Source of the DNA: Sergeia podlipaevii | Taxonomy: Eukaryota; Euglenozoa; Kinetoplastea; Trypanosomatida; Trypanosomatidae | Assembly (NCBI GenBank): GCA_030849805.1 | Contig: JASANZ010001990.1 | Location: forward strand, 1-30,330 | DNA length: 30,330 bases | Direction of reading: 5' to 3' | In this document: piece after piece, positions 15,952 through 23,814 of the stretch | Layout: the number at the start of each line of letters is the position of its first letter | Numbering within the stretch: position 1 is the stretch's first letter | The notes under the pieces: model-generated | The model's database searches: none | The model's input: the letters and a program-made list of their open reading frames with translations, nothing else | Told to the model about the DNA's origin: nothing | Translations under genes and position numbers: made by a program

Positions 15952-17940
15952 ATGTACCGCTGCACTGTTCCACATCGTTTTATATCCCGCGTCGCCGCCT
16001 TCGGTGGGAAATGCGTCCTGTCCACTGCCGCTGCTGCTGCTCCGTGCATGACGACGACACCGCCATGTGTGTCTCGCGCCCATCAGCAGCGGTGGTGCTC
16101 CTCCACGGGCACAGACACAGCAGTCAGTAACAATAACAACAACAACAGCAGCAGCAATCACTCTGACAAGCCACAACGCAAAATCCAGATTGCAGTCGTC
16201 GGTAGTGGCCCGAGCGGCTGCTTTGTAGCCAGCAACCTTACCAGGAAGCACCCAGACATTCACGTGGACATCTTGGAGCGGATGCCGGTGCCGTATGGTC
16301 TCTGCCGCTATGGAGTGGCGCCCGATCATCCGGATGTGAAGAATGTAGAGAAGCAGTTCTTGGAGCTCTTTAAGAGCGGCCGCGTCACGTGGATTGGAAA
16401 CGTCAACGTAGGGAGAGAGATCCCTCTCGAGGCACTGCTCAAGCACTACGCGGCCGTTGTGTTTGCTACAGGTGCGGAAGGCAGTCGTACGCTTAACATT
16501 CCGGGCGAGGACCTCGGGGGTGTCGTGAGTGCACGCGACTTTGTTGGGTACTACAACACACTCCCATTCCCCTTTGGCTCTCCACGATTTTGCCCATTTG
16601 ATCTTGAGCGCACCCGCAACGTCGCAGTCATTGGCAATGGCAACGTGGCCATGGATGTCGTGCGTGTGCTGAGTGCGGAATACAAGTACTACTGCCCCAC
16701 CGACATGAACTGTGTTGCCGTCAAGGAGCTCATGAAGAACCGCATCCGTCACGTCAGTGTCATCGGGCGTCGTGGAGTGGAGCACTCTGCGTTTGCCATT
16801 GCCGAGTTCCGAGAGCTGACGAAGTTTCAGAAGGATACGGTGAAGGTCGAGGTGGACGCATTTGATAAGGAAGCGGCCCTGGCTGCCCAATCCGAGAAGA
16901 ATTCACGCGCTCATGCGCGGCTCATGGAGCTGGTCAGCCAGTTTCAAGTCTCGCGCGAGGTCATGGATGCAGAGCGGGCCAAGTACGCAGCTACCGCGGA
17001 CGGGCAGCCTACTCCCACGGCGGTGGAAGCAGCAGCAGCAGCAGCGGCTTCTTCTGCAAGTAAGGCAGCCGCACCATCTGAAGAGGCCGCAGCTTCCGCT
17101 TCTTCTCATCTATCTAGCAATCGAGGACCCTGCACGGTCCGCTTCCAGTACAATCTCAAGCCCATTCGTTTTCTCCCTAGCACTACTCGACGTAACTACG
17201 TTGGTGCTGTGCTGTATGAACGCACTGGCCCTGGAGTGGCCGAGGCGGACAGATTCGTGGTTCAGCCGTGTGACTTGGTACTGCGATCTATCGGCTACCG
17301 CTCCGATCGGGTTCTGGACGTCCCATTTGATGAGCGCAGCGGAACCATCTCAAATGAGAGGGGCCGGGTGACAGGCATGCCGCGTGTGTACTGCTCCGGG
17401 TGGGTGAGGAACGGCGCGAAGGGGGTCATTCTGCATTCTGCAGCAGATGCTCAGGAGACGGTGGCGATGGTGCTGGAGGACCTTGCGGCGGGGGTACTGC
17501 CAACAGTTGGGGTGGAAACCGAAGAGGCGATCCCAACGGATGAGAACGGCGAGCTAGCGGCGAATGCGACGACGATGTTTGGCAAGTATGGTCTTGTGGA
17601 TTACTTTGTCGACAAGAAGCTTGAGCCGGTGTCTGTGTCGGGGCTGGAGCGCATTCTGCACGTGGAGAAGGAGCGTGGCGTAGATCTTGGGAAATCGGCT
17701 GAAAAAATGGAGAGCGTGCGCGACATGTTGGACGTCGCTCTCGGGGGAGAAGTTGGGAGGAAGGCGAATGATAGAGTGAGGGGCATCTCTCCTACTCGCC
17801 CTGATGCGCTGTTGTATCTAAAGGAGCTGCTGGACGATGACACCGATCTTGCGCCGCTGGCACACGCGCTGGCGAAGGAGGTGCCCAAGAAGCTAGCTCA
17901 AGAGCACCCCTCAGGTAGTATTGCACCCCAGCAGCTCTAG
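15952..17940 (+). CDS. NADPH:ferredoxin (adrenodoxin) reductase, mitochondrial
   Basis: This encodes 662 aa from the first ATG. A frame extension to TTG 15943 lacks an ATG and is ignored. The first 50 residues are Arg/Ala/Ser/Thr-rich with no early acidic residue (MYRCTVPHRFISRVAAFGGK), a mitochondrial presequence. An Asn/Ser run precedes the FAD fold AVVGSGPSGCFVASNL (GxGxxG from G84). Family motifs follow: RMPVPYGLCRYGVAPDHPDV, FATGAEGSRTLNIPGE, the NADPH motif AVIGNGNVAMDVVRVL (G228), and VYCSGWVRNGAKGVI. FDXR passes electrons from NADPH to mitochondrial ferredoxin, here most likely for Fe-S cluster assembly and heme-related oxidation, since these organisms make no steroid hormones. An Ala/Ser-rich insert (about 352-394) interrupts the core. 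About 60 residues extend past the usual C-terminal end. Assignment is strong. Confidence 0.95.
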   Translation: MYRCTVPHRFISRVAAFGGKCVLSTAAAAAPCMTTTPPCVSRAHQQRWCSSTGTDTAVSNNNNNNSSSNHSDKPQRKIQIAVVGSGPSGCFVASNLTRKHPDIHVDILERMPVPYGLCRYGVAPDHPDVKNVEKQFLELFKSGRVTWIGNVNVGREIPLEALLKHYAAVVFATGAEGSRTLNIPGEDLGGVVSARDFVGYYNTLPFPFGSPRFCPFDLERTRNVAVIGNGNVAMDVVRVLSAEYKYYCPTDMNCVAVKELMKNRIRHVSVIGRRGVEHSAFAIAEFRELTKFQKDTVKVEVDAFDKEAALAAQSEKNSRAHARLMELVSQFQVSREVMDAERAKYAATADGQPTPTAVEAAAAAAASSASKAAAPSEEAAASASSHLSSNRGPCTVRFQYNLKPIRFLPSTTRRNYVGAVLYERTGPGVAEADRFVVQPCDLVLRSIGYRSDRVLDVPFDERSGTISNERGRVTGMPRVYCSGWVRNGAKGVILHSAADAQETVAMVLEDLAAGVLPTVGVETEEAIPTDENGELAANATTMFGKYGLVDYFVDKKLEPVSVSGLERILHVEKERGVDLGKSAEKMESVRDMLDVALGGEVGRKANDRVRGISPTRPDALLYLKELLDDDTDLAPLAHALAKEVPKKLAQEHPSGSIAPQQL

Positions 17941-18633
17941 TTTATTGGGATCATTGAGGAAAAAAACAGAAGAGAGAGGGGACGAATGCGCACTTGCTCG
18001 AACGCAATTAAAAGAGATGCATACATACATTAATATATAATATCAAGAAGAAAACGTACCAGCACAGTCTTGTCTTGCCCTCGTTCAGCCATCCATGGAT
18101 GAGAAAGGTATATGGAGGCGAGCAGACAATGAGCAAGTAACTAACTAGTGTTATATATATATATATATATGTATATAAAGGGAAAGCGGGCAAAATTTGT
18201 GATTTTTTCGTCTTTGTTCCTTTTGTCTTCATTTTTTCTTTCTTTCTGGAATTAATGCCTGCAGTACGACCGTCTTGCGTTAAAAAAAAAAAAAAGAGGC
18301 AAAGTGGTCACACCTTCTGTCATGGAAGAGACGAAGGGTGGGGATTGGCGTGCATCTCCTATATATCTATGTATTTATATACGGCGCCGAATTACTTCTG
18401 ATTGATGCAATTGCTCCTCAGTTTCAGCAATTGACACTCCTTTTCCTTTTCTTTCTTTCTTTTCTCTTATTTAACAAAACATTCGTACCTGTAAAATATA
18501 TGAAAGTTTTTTTTTATTACCGCGCACAAGCATTTTTTAATATATATAGTTAGCCAAATTAGCTCTCTACTAAGCACGTATATATACATACACACACACA
18601 CACGCTCTTCGGTTTCATCGAGTGCTTAGCATC
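17941..18633. other. Spacer upstream of the G3BP-like gene
   Basis: No gene is seen. It contains a long TA run (about 18150-18171), an A14 run (about 18281-18294), a pyrimidine tract (18435-18472) and a CA repeat (18591-18602) just before the ATG. Confidence 0.7.
18435..18506 (+). promoter_or_regulatory. Spliced-leader acceptor candidate for the G3BP-like gene
   Basis: A strong TTTCTTTCTTTTCTC-type tract ends near 18472, and the first downstream AG is at 18505-18506. This gives a 5' UTR of about 127 nt. AG at 18529-18530, after another T-run, is an alternative. Confidence 0.45.
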
Positions 18634-19968
18634 ATGATCGCCCGTGACAACGCCAACATCATCGCCAGCAAGTTCCTCGCCTATTACTACAATGAGTTTG
18701 TGAAATCCCACGCCACGCCCGCTCTCACTGAGCTCTACGGTGAAACCTCCAGCATTGCCATCGTCAACTTGGGCGATGCCGTTGCCACAATCGCTACTGG
18801 TCCTCGCGAGATCGCCGAGCACCTGCTCAAGTTGGAGGCCATTATTGGCCAGCGCAAGGTCGAGATCATCACCGCTGACACGGTCCCCCTGCTTGAGGGC
18901 TGCATCCAGATTGTGTGCCAGGGCGTCATGTACCTCCGCGGCAGCCGCCGTGTGTTCCTTCACGCCTTCGTCCTCGCACCGACTCAGTATCGCGTCAACA
19001 CCTACTACATCGCCTCTGACTACCTCCGTTTCGTGAACGCCGAGGAGGAGGTGGTGCCCGCAGGTGCCGTCGTGGTCACACCAGAGGAGATGGCCGCCTT
19101 TGTGACCGAGGAGAACCGCCGCCGTGAGCAGCAGGCCCAGCACCGCCAACTGCTTGAGTTCCAGGAACGCATTCGTCAGCAGCAGCAGCAACAACAACAA
19201 CAGCAACAGCAACAGCAACAACAGCAGCAGCAGCAGCAACAGCAACAGCAGCAGCAGCAGCAGCAACAGCCCCAGAGCCGCATGGCTATTCCTGCCCCCG
19301 CCTCTAAGCAGGCCCAGAACCGCCAGGCCGCCGCCGCTGCTGCCGCTGCCACTCAGGGCAACACCCCTGCTCAACAGCAGCAGCAGCACCAACAGGACAG
19401 GGACAGCAAGCCTGTTCAGCGCCAGGAGCGCAGGCCTCGTGAGGATCGCAAACCCCGTGAGGACCGCAAGCCTCGCGAGGATCGCAGGCCCCGCGATGCC
19501 GCCGCCCCTGCTGCTGCCGCTGCAGATAGCGTCGAAGTCAAGCCCGCTGATGGCCGCAAGCCGCGTGAGGACCGCAGGGAGCGCAAGCCCCGTGAGGACC
19601 GCAAGCCTCGCGAGGATCGCAAGCCCCGCGATGCCGCCGCCCCTGCTGCTGCCGCTGCGAATGGAGTCGAGATCAAGCCCGCCGCCGCTTCAGCCCCCAA
19701 GCCTGCTGAGAAGAAGCCCCAGCCCATGCGCAGTGGCCCTACTGCCTACGTGCGTCTCATTGCCGTCCCCAAGACGATCAAGCTGTCCGACATTAAGGAG
19801 GCTATGGCCGCCGTTGTGGAGGCCCCGATGGACGCGTATTGGTTTGGCCGCGATAGCAGCCACGCCGTCGTGCAGTTCTCCAGCGAGGAGATCGCCGCTA
19901 ACGTCGCCAAGAAGGGCAGCATGAAGATTGGCGTGGAGAGCGTGAAGGTGGCTGCCTTCCACCTCTAG
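18634..19968 (+). CDS. G3BP/Rasputin-like protein: NTF2 domain, polyQ, charged repeats, RRM-like C-terminus
   Basis: This encodes 444 aa from ATG; an in-frame GTG 12 nt earlier is not used. Residues 1 to about 130 look like an NTF2-like domain (KFLAYYYNEFVKSH; VPLLEGCIQIVCQGVM; HAFVLAPTQYRVNTYYIASD). There follow a 31-residue polyQ tract (182-212), an Ala/Gln region and a tandemly duplicated RKPRED-rich segment (about 270-350). The C-terminal 80 residues (TAYVRLIAVPKTIKLSDIKE onward) have the layout of a small RRM-like fold. NTF2 + low-complexity + RRM is the order in G3BP, an RNA-binding stress-granule scaffold, so mRNA regulation is the likely role. The Arg-rich repeats stand where G3BP carries RGG motifs. 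Codons are strongly C/G-ending, suggesting high expression. Plain nuclear transport factor 2 is much shorter and is less likely. Confidence 0.78.
   Translation: MIARDNANIIASKFLAYYYNEFVKSHATPALTELYGETSSIAIVNLGDAVATIATGPREIAEHLLKLEAIIGQRKVEIITADTVPLLEGCIQIVCQGVMYLRGSRRVFLHAFVLAPTQYRVNTYYIASDYLRFVNAEEEVVPAGAVVVTPEEMAAFVTEENRRREQQAQHRQLLEFQERIRQQQQQQQQQQQQQQQQQQQQQQQQQQQQQQQPQSRMAIPAPASKQAQNRQAAAAAAAATQGNTPAQQQQQHQQDRDSKPVQRQERRPREDRKPREDRKPREDRRPRDAAAPAAAAADSVEVKPADGRKPREDRRERKPREDRKPREDRKPRDAAAPAAAAANGVEIKPAAASAPKPAEKKPQPMRSGPTAYVRLIAVPKTIKLSDIKEAMAAVVEAPMDAYWFGRDSSHAVVQFSSEEIAANVAKKGSMKIGVESVKVAAFHL
19177..19269 (+). repeat. CAG/CAA tract encoding 31 consecutive glutamines
   Basis: Thirty-one uninterrupted Gln codons, with CAG and CAA mixed, lie between the NTF2 and charged-repeat regions of the G3BP-like protein. 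Mixed codons reduce slippage compared with pure CAG, and suggest the Gln run itself is kept. Confidence 0.95.
19447..19686 (+). repeat. Tandem duplication with 135-nt period inside the G3BP-like gene
   Basis: The segment starting at 19447 (RKPRED repeats, then RDAAAPAAAAA and a V-x-VKPA motif) recurs at 19582 with an offset of 135 nt (45 codons) and near-identical DNA over about 100 nt. Within each copy the 6-residue unit RKPRED is itself repeated, so two levels of duplication are visible. Confidence 0.9.
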
Positions 19969-20705
19969 AGAGGGAGGGACATCTATAGAGAAAGATAAAG
20001 AGAGGGAGTTATGGAAGAAAGTATTTGACTTTTCTCTCTTTGCTGTTGTTCCCTGCACTACTTTATACATTTGAAAAAAAAAAGTGGCTGTGGATATATT
20101 TTTTATTTATTTATTATCATTACTATTGTTATTTATTTACTACTGTTTATAAAGTCCCATGCATGTGTTCGTCCCGCCTCTCTCTCTCTCTCCTCCGCGA
20201 GCACTTATGCGCTGCAGGTTCACGGGGTGGTCTTGAAGGCGTTAAGTCGTAATCACATGCATAAAGGCGTGAAGAGATACTTTCTATTTTTAAAAGAAAC
20301 TTTTCCTCTTTTTTTTATATTTTTGTGCGAGAGCTTTAGGGCCACATCAAGCTGTTTGCAGCTGGGGTGTGTGTGTGTGCTTCTCCTCAACACATGGTAT
20401 AGTTTGTTGCTTAGTATCGCATATAATACATCGACCTAAGTTGCTGCTATCCTGCCATCTACCCGTCTAAGGCCATTTTCTTCATTTTTGATATATATTT
20501 TTTCTTTCTCGCTGATTTTCTGTTTTGATTTCTTTTCGATTTTTTTTTATTATTATTACATGTGAGCCCAGGTAGTAAAAAACTTGACTAAGCAAAGAAA
20601 AAAAAAAGGAAAAATCATAGCCCCGCTTTGTGTAGATCTGTATTCGTGTTGTCTCTTTCTACTGTCATACACAAGTCTATATACAAAGTTGAAAGCATTT
20701 TAGCG
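19969..20705. other. Spacer between the G3BP-like gene and the Kua/PEDS1 gene
   Basis: No gene is seen. It holds TTA-rich sequence (20095-20150), a CT run (about 20178-20191), T-rich tracts (20500-20560) and an A-rich stretch (about 20595-20617) before the ATG. Confidence 0.7.
20498..20571 (+). promoter_or_regulatory. Spliced-leader acceptor candidate for the Kua/PEDS1 gene
   Basis: A T-rich tract of about 60 nt without AG is followed by AGs at 20565-20566 and 20570-20571 (GTGAGCCCAG). The implied 5' UTR is about 135-140 nt. Confidence 0.5.
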
Positions 20706-21536
20706 ATGTCCAAGGTTTCCTCTACAGTTGCCAACGGCGGCGATATTGTCGACCGAGAAGGTGATCCTACCGTCCGCAAGGCCAACGCTCAGAAGTTGGC
20801 CGCCGGCTACACCAAGAAGAAGCGCTTCATGGAGTGCATTTACCTTTCTCTCTCTACCTACTTCTGGGTCCGCATGGTAATCATCACTGGCAGGTACTTC
20901 CTCTTTGCGGATGACGCCAACCGCATGCAGCTCCTTTGGATGCCCCTCTGGATCATCTTCGCGATGGCCCTCGCCGACCTCGTCTCCGGCTTTGTGCACT
21001 GGGGCCTTGACACCTGGGGCACCCCCGATACCCACATTTTTGGCAACTTCATTCGCAGTTTCCGCGAGCACCACGTGGACCAAACTGCCATGTGCAAGCA
21101 CGACTTCATTGAGACAAACGCCGACACCACCCTGCCGCTGCTTCCCTGCCTTGCCCTGGAGTACTTCCGCATTACCCGTGCCAACCATAGCGGTAACAAC
21201 TACCCCTACAACTTGCACACTGGCAATGTTGGCGTCCACGTCTTCCTGCTCACCTTTTTCGTTTTCGTCGCCATCACCAACGAAATTCACAAGTGGTCTC
21301 ACCAGTTTAAGCAGGCAAAACCTGTGCGTGCGATGATGGACTACGGTCTCCTGCTTTCCCCTGTCGCCCACCGCAAGCACCACAAGGACCCCTTTGACAG
21401 GAGCTACTGCATCACCACTGGCTGGCTGAACCCCATCCTTGACGCGACCGATTTCTGGCGTTATATGGAGACTCTCGTCACCACACTCACTGGTGAGATC
21501 CCTCGCGCCAACGACCAGAGCCTGCTTGGCAAGTAA
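20706..21536 (+). CDS. Plasmanylethanolamine desaturase (Kua / TMEM189 / PEDS1 / CarF family)
   Basis: This encodes 276 aa from the first ATG; a TTG at 20628 is in frame but is not taken as the start. The Kua-family His motifs are visible: SGFVHWGLDTWGTPD (H98), FREHHVDQ (H122, H123), KHDF (H132), NEIHKWSHQ (H195, H199) and VAHRKHHKDPFDRSYCITTG (H222, H225, H226). They are set among hydrophobic membrane segments at about residues 40-63, 78-100 and 175-193. This enzyme inserts the vinyl-ether double bond that turns plasmanyl- into plasmenylethanolamine (plasmalogen), with diiron chemistry in the ER membrane. Leishmania are rich in such ether lipids, which fits. Older annotations call the family Kua ubiquitin-conjugating-like because of a mammalian read-through fusion; no ubiquitin-conjugating domain is present here. 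Codon use resembles the preceding gene. Confidence 0.93.
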   Translation: MSKVSSTVANGGDIVDREGDPTVRKANAQKLAAGYTKKKRFMECIYLSLSTYFWVRMVIITGRYFLFADDANRMQLLWMPLWIIFAMALADLVSGFVHWGLDTWGTPDTHIFGNFIRSFREHHVDQTAMCKHDFIETNADTTLPLLPCLALEYFRITRANHSGNNYPYNLHTGNVGVHVFLLTFFVFVAITNEIHKWSHQFKQAKPVRAMMDYGLLLSPVAHRKHHKDPFDRSYCITTGWLNPILDATDFWRYMETLVTTLTGEIPRANDQSLLGK

Positions 21537-22419
21537 TGAAGGAACGTTCATTCTTTTTCTTTATCTTTTTTATTACATTTTTGCTTCCCCTTTCCCTCTA
21601 GTTATAGAGAGAGGAACACGCTGTGAGGGTGCGTAGTGTACATCAGCCACTCGATGGCACCAACCGCAACATGGAAGGAGACCCCCCCCCCCTCCCCCCG
21701 GCACATGTGCGTTGCTTTCTATGTCTTTCATGTAGAGGAAAACAAAAATGAGAGATGAAAAGGCGAGGAAGAGAAGGAGAAACCGCCCTCATATACATCC
21801 ATATCACACAAATACACACGCATTCTCTCTCTGTGTGTGTGTGTGTGTAAAGGAAGGAAAGGAGGAGGGAGGGGAAATGAGAAAGATGGAATCAAGAGAG
21901 GGAAGAGATTTCATCACTCGGCTGCGGAAAGATATCTGCAAAAGGGCTGTAGTAGACGATTTGCCGCACCCTTCTTTGTGTTTATTCTTTCTTGGCTTGG
22001 TATTGTTATATATATTGTTTTCTATTGTTTCCTCTTTTTATTTAATAGCTTTCATGCATCTTTATAATTGTTATATTCATTTTTCCTCCTCCCCCTTCTT
22101 CCTTCTCTTTCTCATCGCCTCTCTCGCCTTGCATTTTTTTTTCCGTTATTTATATGTTGCCTTCTTGCTTGCACGGTGACCACGACGGTCAACCACTACG
22201 CTTGTAGAGGGTCCAAGGGAGATCAAGGAGGTTATGTAGGGAAGGGAAAGAGAAAGTGAGTTGCCGGGGGGAAGACATCATAAGTTACAGGTTTCTATTT
22301 TCTTCTTCTTTATGATTATCATTTATTGATTGATTGGTCTTTCTTCCTTCATTGGCGTGTTTGGCCTTATCTACTTAACTGCGAACTTTTCCGTGTAAAG
22401 TTCAGTTCAATTCTTCTTC

Positions 22420-22442
22420 TTTTTTTTTTTAAAAAAAAAAAA
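22420..22442. repeat. T11A12 perfect inverted repeat
   Basis: Eleven T followed directly by twelve A form a self-complementary element in the long spacer. It is one of four similar T-run/A-run palindromes in the window. Confidence 0.85.
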
Positions 22443-22581
22443 GATCAAGGAGCGAATAGAAGAGAGAGGAAGGGAGGGGTACTCATCGCGGTGAGAGACA
22501 AGGAAGGGTCTGGATGCGAGGTAGGGAGACCCCTAAATGCTATTGAGAAGAGTATACTGAATGACCACTAATCACCTCTTC

Positions 22582-22610
22582 CTTTTCTTTTTTTTTTTTG
22601 AAAAGAAAAG
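22582..22610. repeat. Inverted repeat with 10-bp perfect stem
   Basis: CTTTTCTTTT (22582-22591) is the exact reverse complement of AAAAGAAAAG (22601-22610), with a 9-nt T-rich loop. In RNA it could fold as a pyrimidine/purine hairpin. Confidence 0.85.
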
Positions 22611-23721
22611 TTGATTACTTTTTCCGCGTAGGAGTGTTTTAGTTGGGAACATTTTTTATTGTGTGTGTGTGTGTGTTTGTATGCTCTTTAGTACAAGCGA
22701 TGGCTACAATATGGATGGAAAAGAGGGGACAAAAGAGAACATAGAGGGAAAGAGAGAAGGAAGAGGAGAAAAAAAAATTGTGTAGCCAGGATATGTTTCT
22801 TTTATATCGTACACATGGCTGCTGCTGCTGCTGTGTGCCGCGACCTGCTTGTCAACAAAAATTTTTTAAAAAAAATGAAGTGAACGTAAATGATAGAAGA
22901 AAAGAAGATGAAGACAGAAGAGTGCAGAGAAGGGGAGTAAGGACTCGCATTGAGGACTTAGAGGAAGTCGTTTTATCCTTTTTATGGATGTCTCTTCGTG
23001 GTGGGTTCGGTTTCTTCTTTTTCTTTCTATCTTTTCTTCTTTCATTTAACTGTATATGTATATCAAGAGAGTGGTCTTTGATTCTCCTTTAGAAAACTGC
23101 GCTGTGCTTCACATTTTGGTGAAGGAAGTCGATTGAAAAGAATAGAAGAGGAAAAAAAAAGCACTCAAGCGCGCACGCATGTCGCATCACAGCTTAATGC
23201 CTTCTTTTTTCTTTTCTTTTATTATCAACAGCGAAGAGTTCATTGACTACACACAAAAGATTGTATTACACACTATTTATATATTTATATATCTATCTAT
23301 ATATATAAGAAAGAAAGAAAGAAAGAAGCATCTCTTGATAATCGTATTTTCTTTTCTCTTGTGAGTGTTTTTTTTTTTTTTTCAGGGGCGGGAGAGGAGG
23401 GTTTATTCTTATCCAGTGGACAGACGCACAGAAAAAAGAAAATTCACTCTCATGAATGTAAACGCATTCAACACATACGGATACATAAGAGCTTTTTGTC
23501 GCCGATGTTTCTTCCTAGTGAAAAGTAGAAAACGAACTTTTTGGTCCTTTTCGGACCATTAGAAAAAAAAATGTTCTTCTCTCTCTCTCTTTCCATGTTT
23601 TCATTTTACCCTTTTGTTGCTTTTTAACTTATTTTTTTTGTGTGTGTGTACATCTATATTGGTGAATGTAGTTGTTGTTTATTGTTTCTATCATTATATT
23701 TTTTGTAGGTTCTTTGAAAAG

Positions 23722-23739
23722 GCGTTTTTTATTTTGCAG
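23722..23739 (+). promoter_or_regulatory. Spliced-leader acceptor candidate for the acidic hypothetical gene
   Basis: TTTTTTATTTTGCAG has AG at 23738-23739, about 75 nt before the ATG at 23815. AG at 23707-23708 and the T15-CAG at 23384-23385 are alternatives, the latter giving a leader of about 430 nt. Confidence 0.4.
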
Positions 23740-23814
23740 CAAACTACTCTCAAAAACAAAAAAAAAACAAAAAAGAAAAGAAGTAACCACAATCTTCTCT
23801 TCTCCTTCACCAAT

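Larger units (their letters stand above)
21537..23814. other. 2.28-kb spacer, the longest in the window
   Basis: No gene is supported with confidence. Contents in order: C11-T-C6 (21682-21699), a GT repeat (about 21832-21848), purine-rich sequence (21845-21910), T-rich tracts, a T11A12 hairpin (22420-22442), a 10-bp-stem T/A hairpin (22582-22610), a GT repeat (about 22660-22677), GAAA repeats (about 23308-23328), and T15 with an acceptor AG at 23384-23385. A 143-codon ATG frame at 21748-22179 is discussed separately. Confidence 0.65.

Noticed and set aside
15892..16890. Minus-strand frame of 332 codons opposite ferredoxin reductase
   Set aside because: It overlaps the FAD and NADPH motifs of a certain gene and shows no recognisable domain.
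11481..17940. The nuclease, PIWI-like and ferredoxin reductase genes as one defence or RNA-processing operon
   Set aside because: Trypanosomatid transcription units join unrelated genes, spacers are 0.7-1.6 kb, and an unrelated USP gene lies between. Shared mitochondrial location is only a possibility.
18559..19392. Minus-strand frame of 277 codons with a long poly-Leu run, opposite the G3BP-like gene
   Set aside because: It is the antisense reading of the CAG/CAA tract and NTF2 coding region. The plus-strand protein has clear domains and fits the one-strand gene order.
20700..21551. Minus-strand frame of 283 codons opposite the Kua/PEDS1 gene
   Set aside because: Shadow of a strongly biased coding sequence whose plus-strand product has all family motifs.
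23614..23814. 67-codon N-terminal extension of the acidic hypothetical gene
   Set aside because: It starts at TTG in a T-tract and has splice acceptors within it. The first ATG is at 23815.
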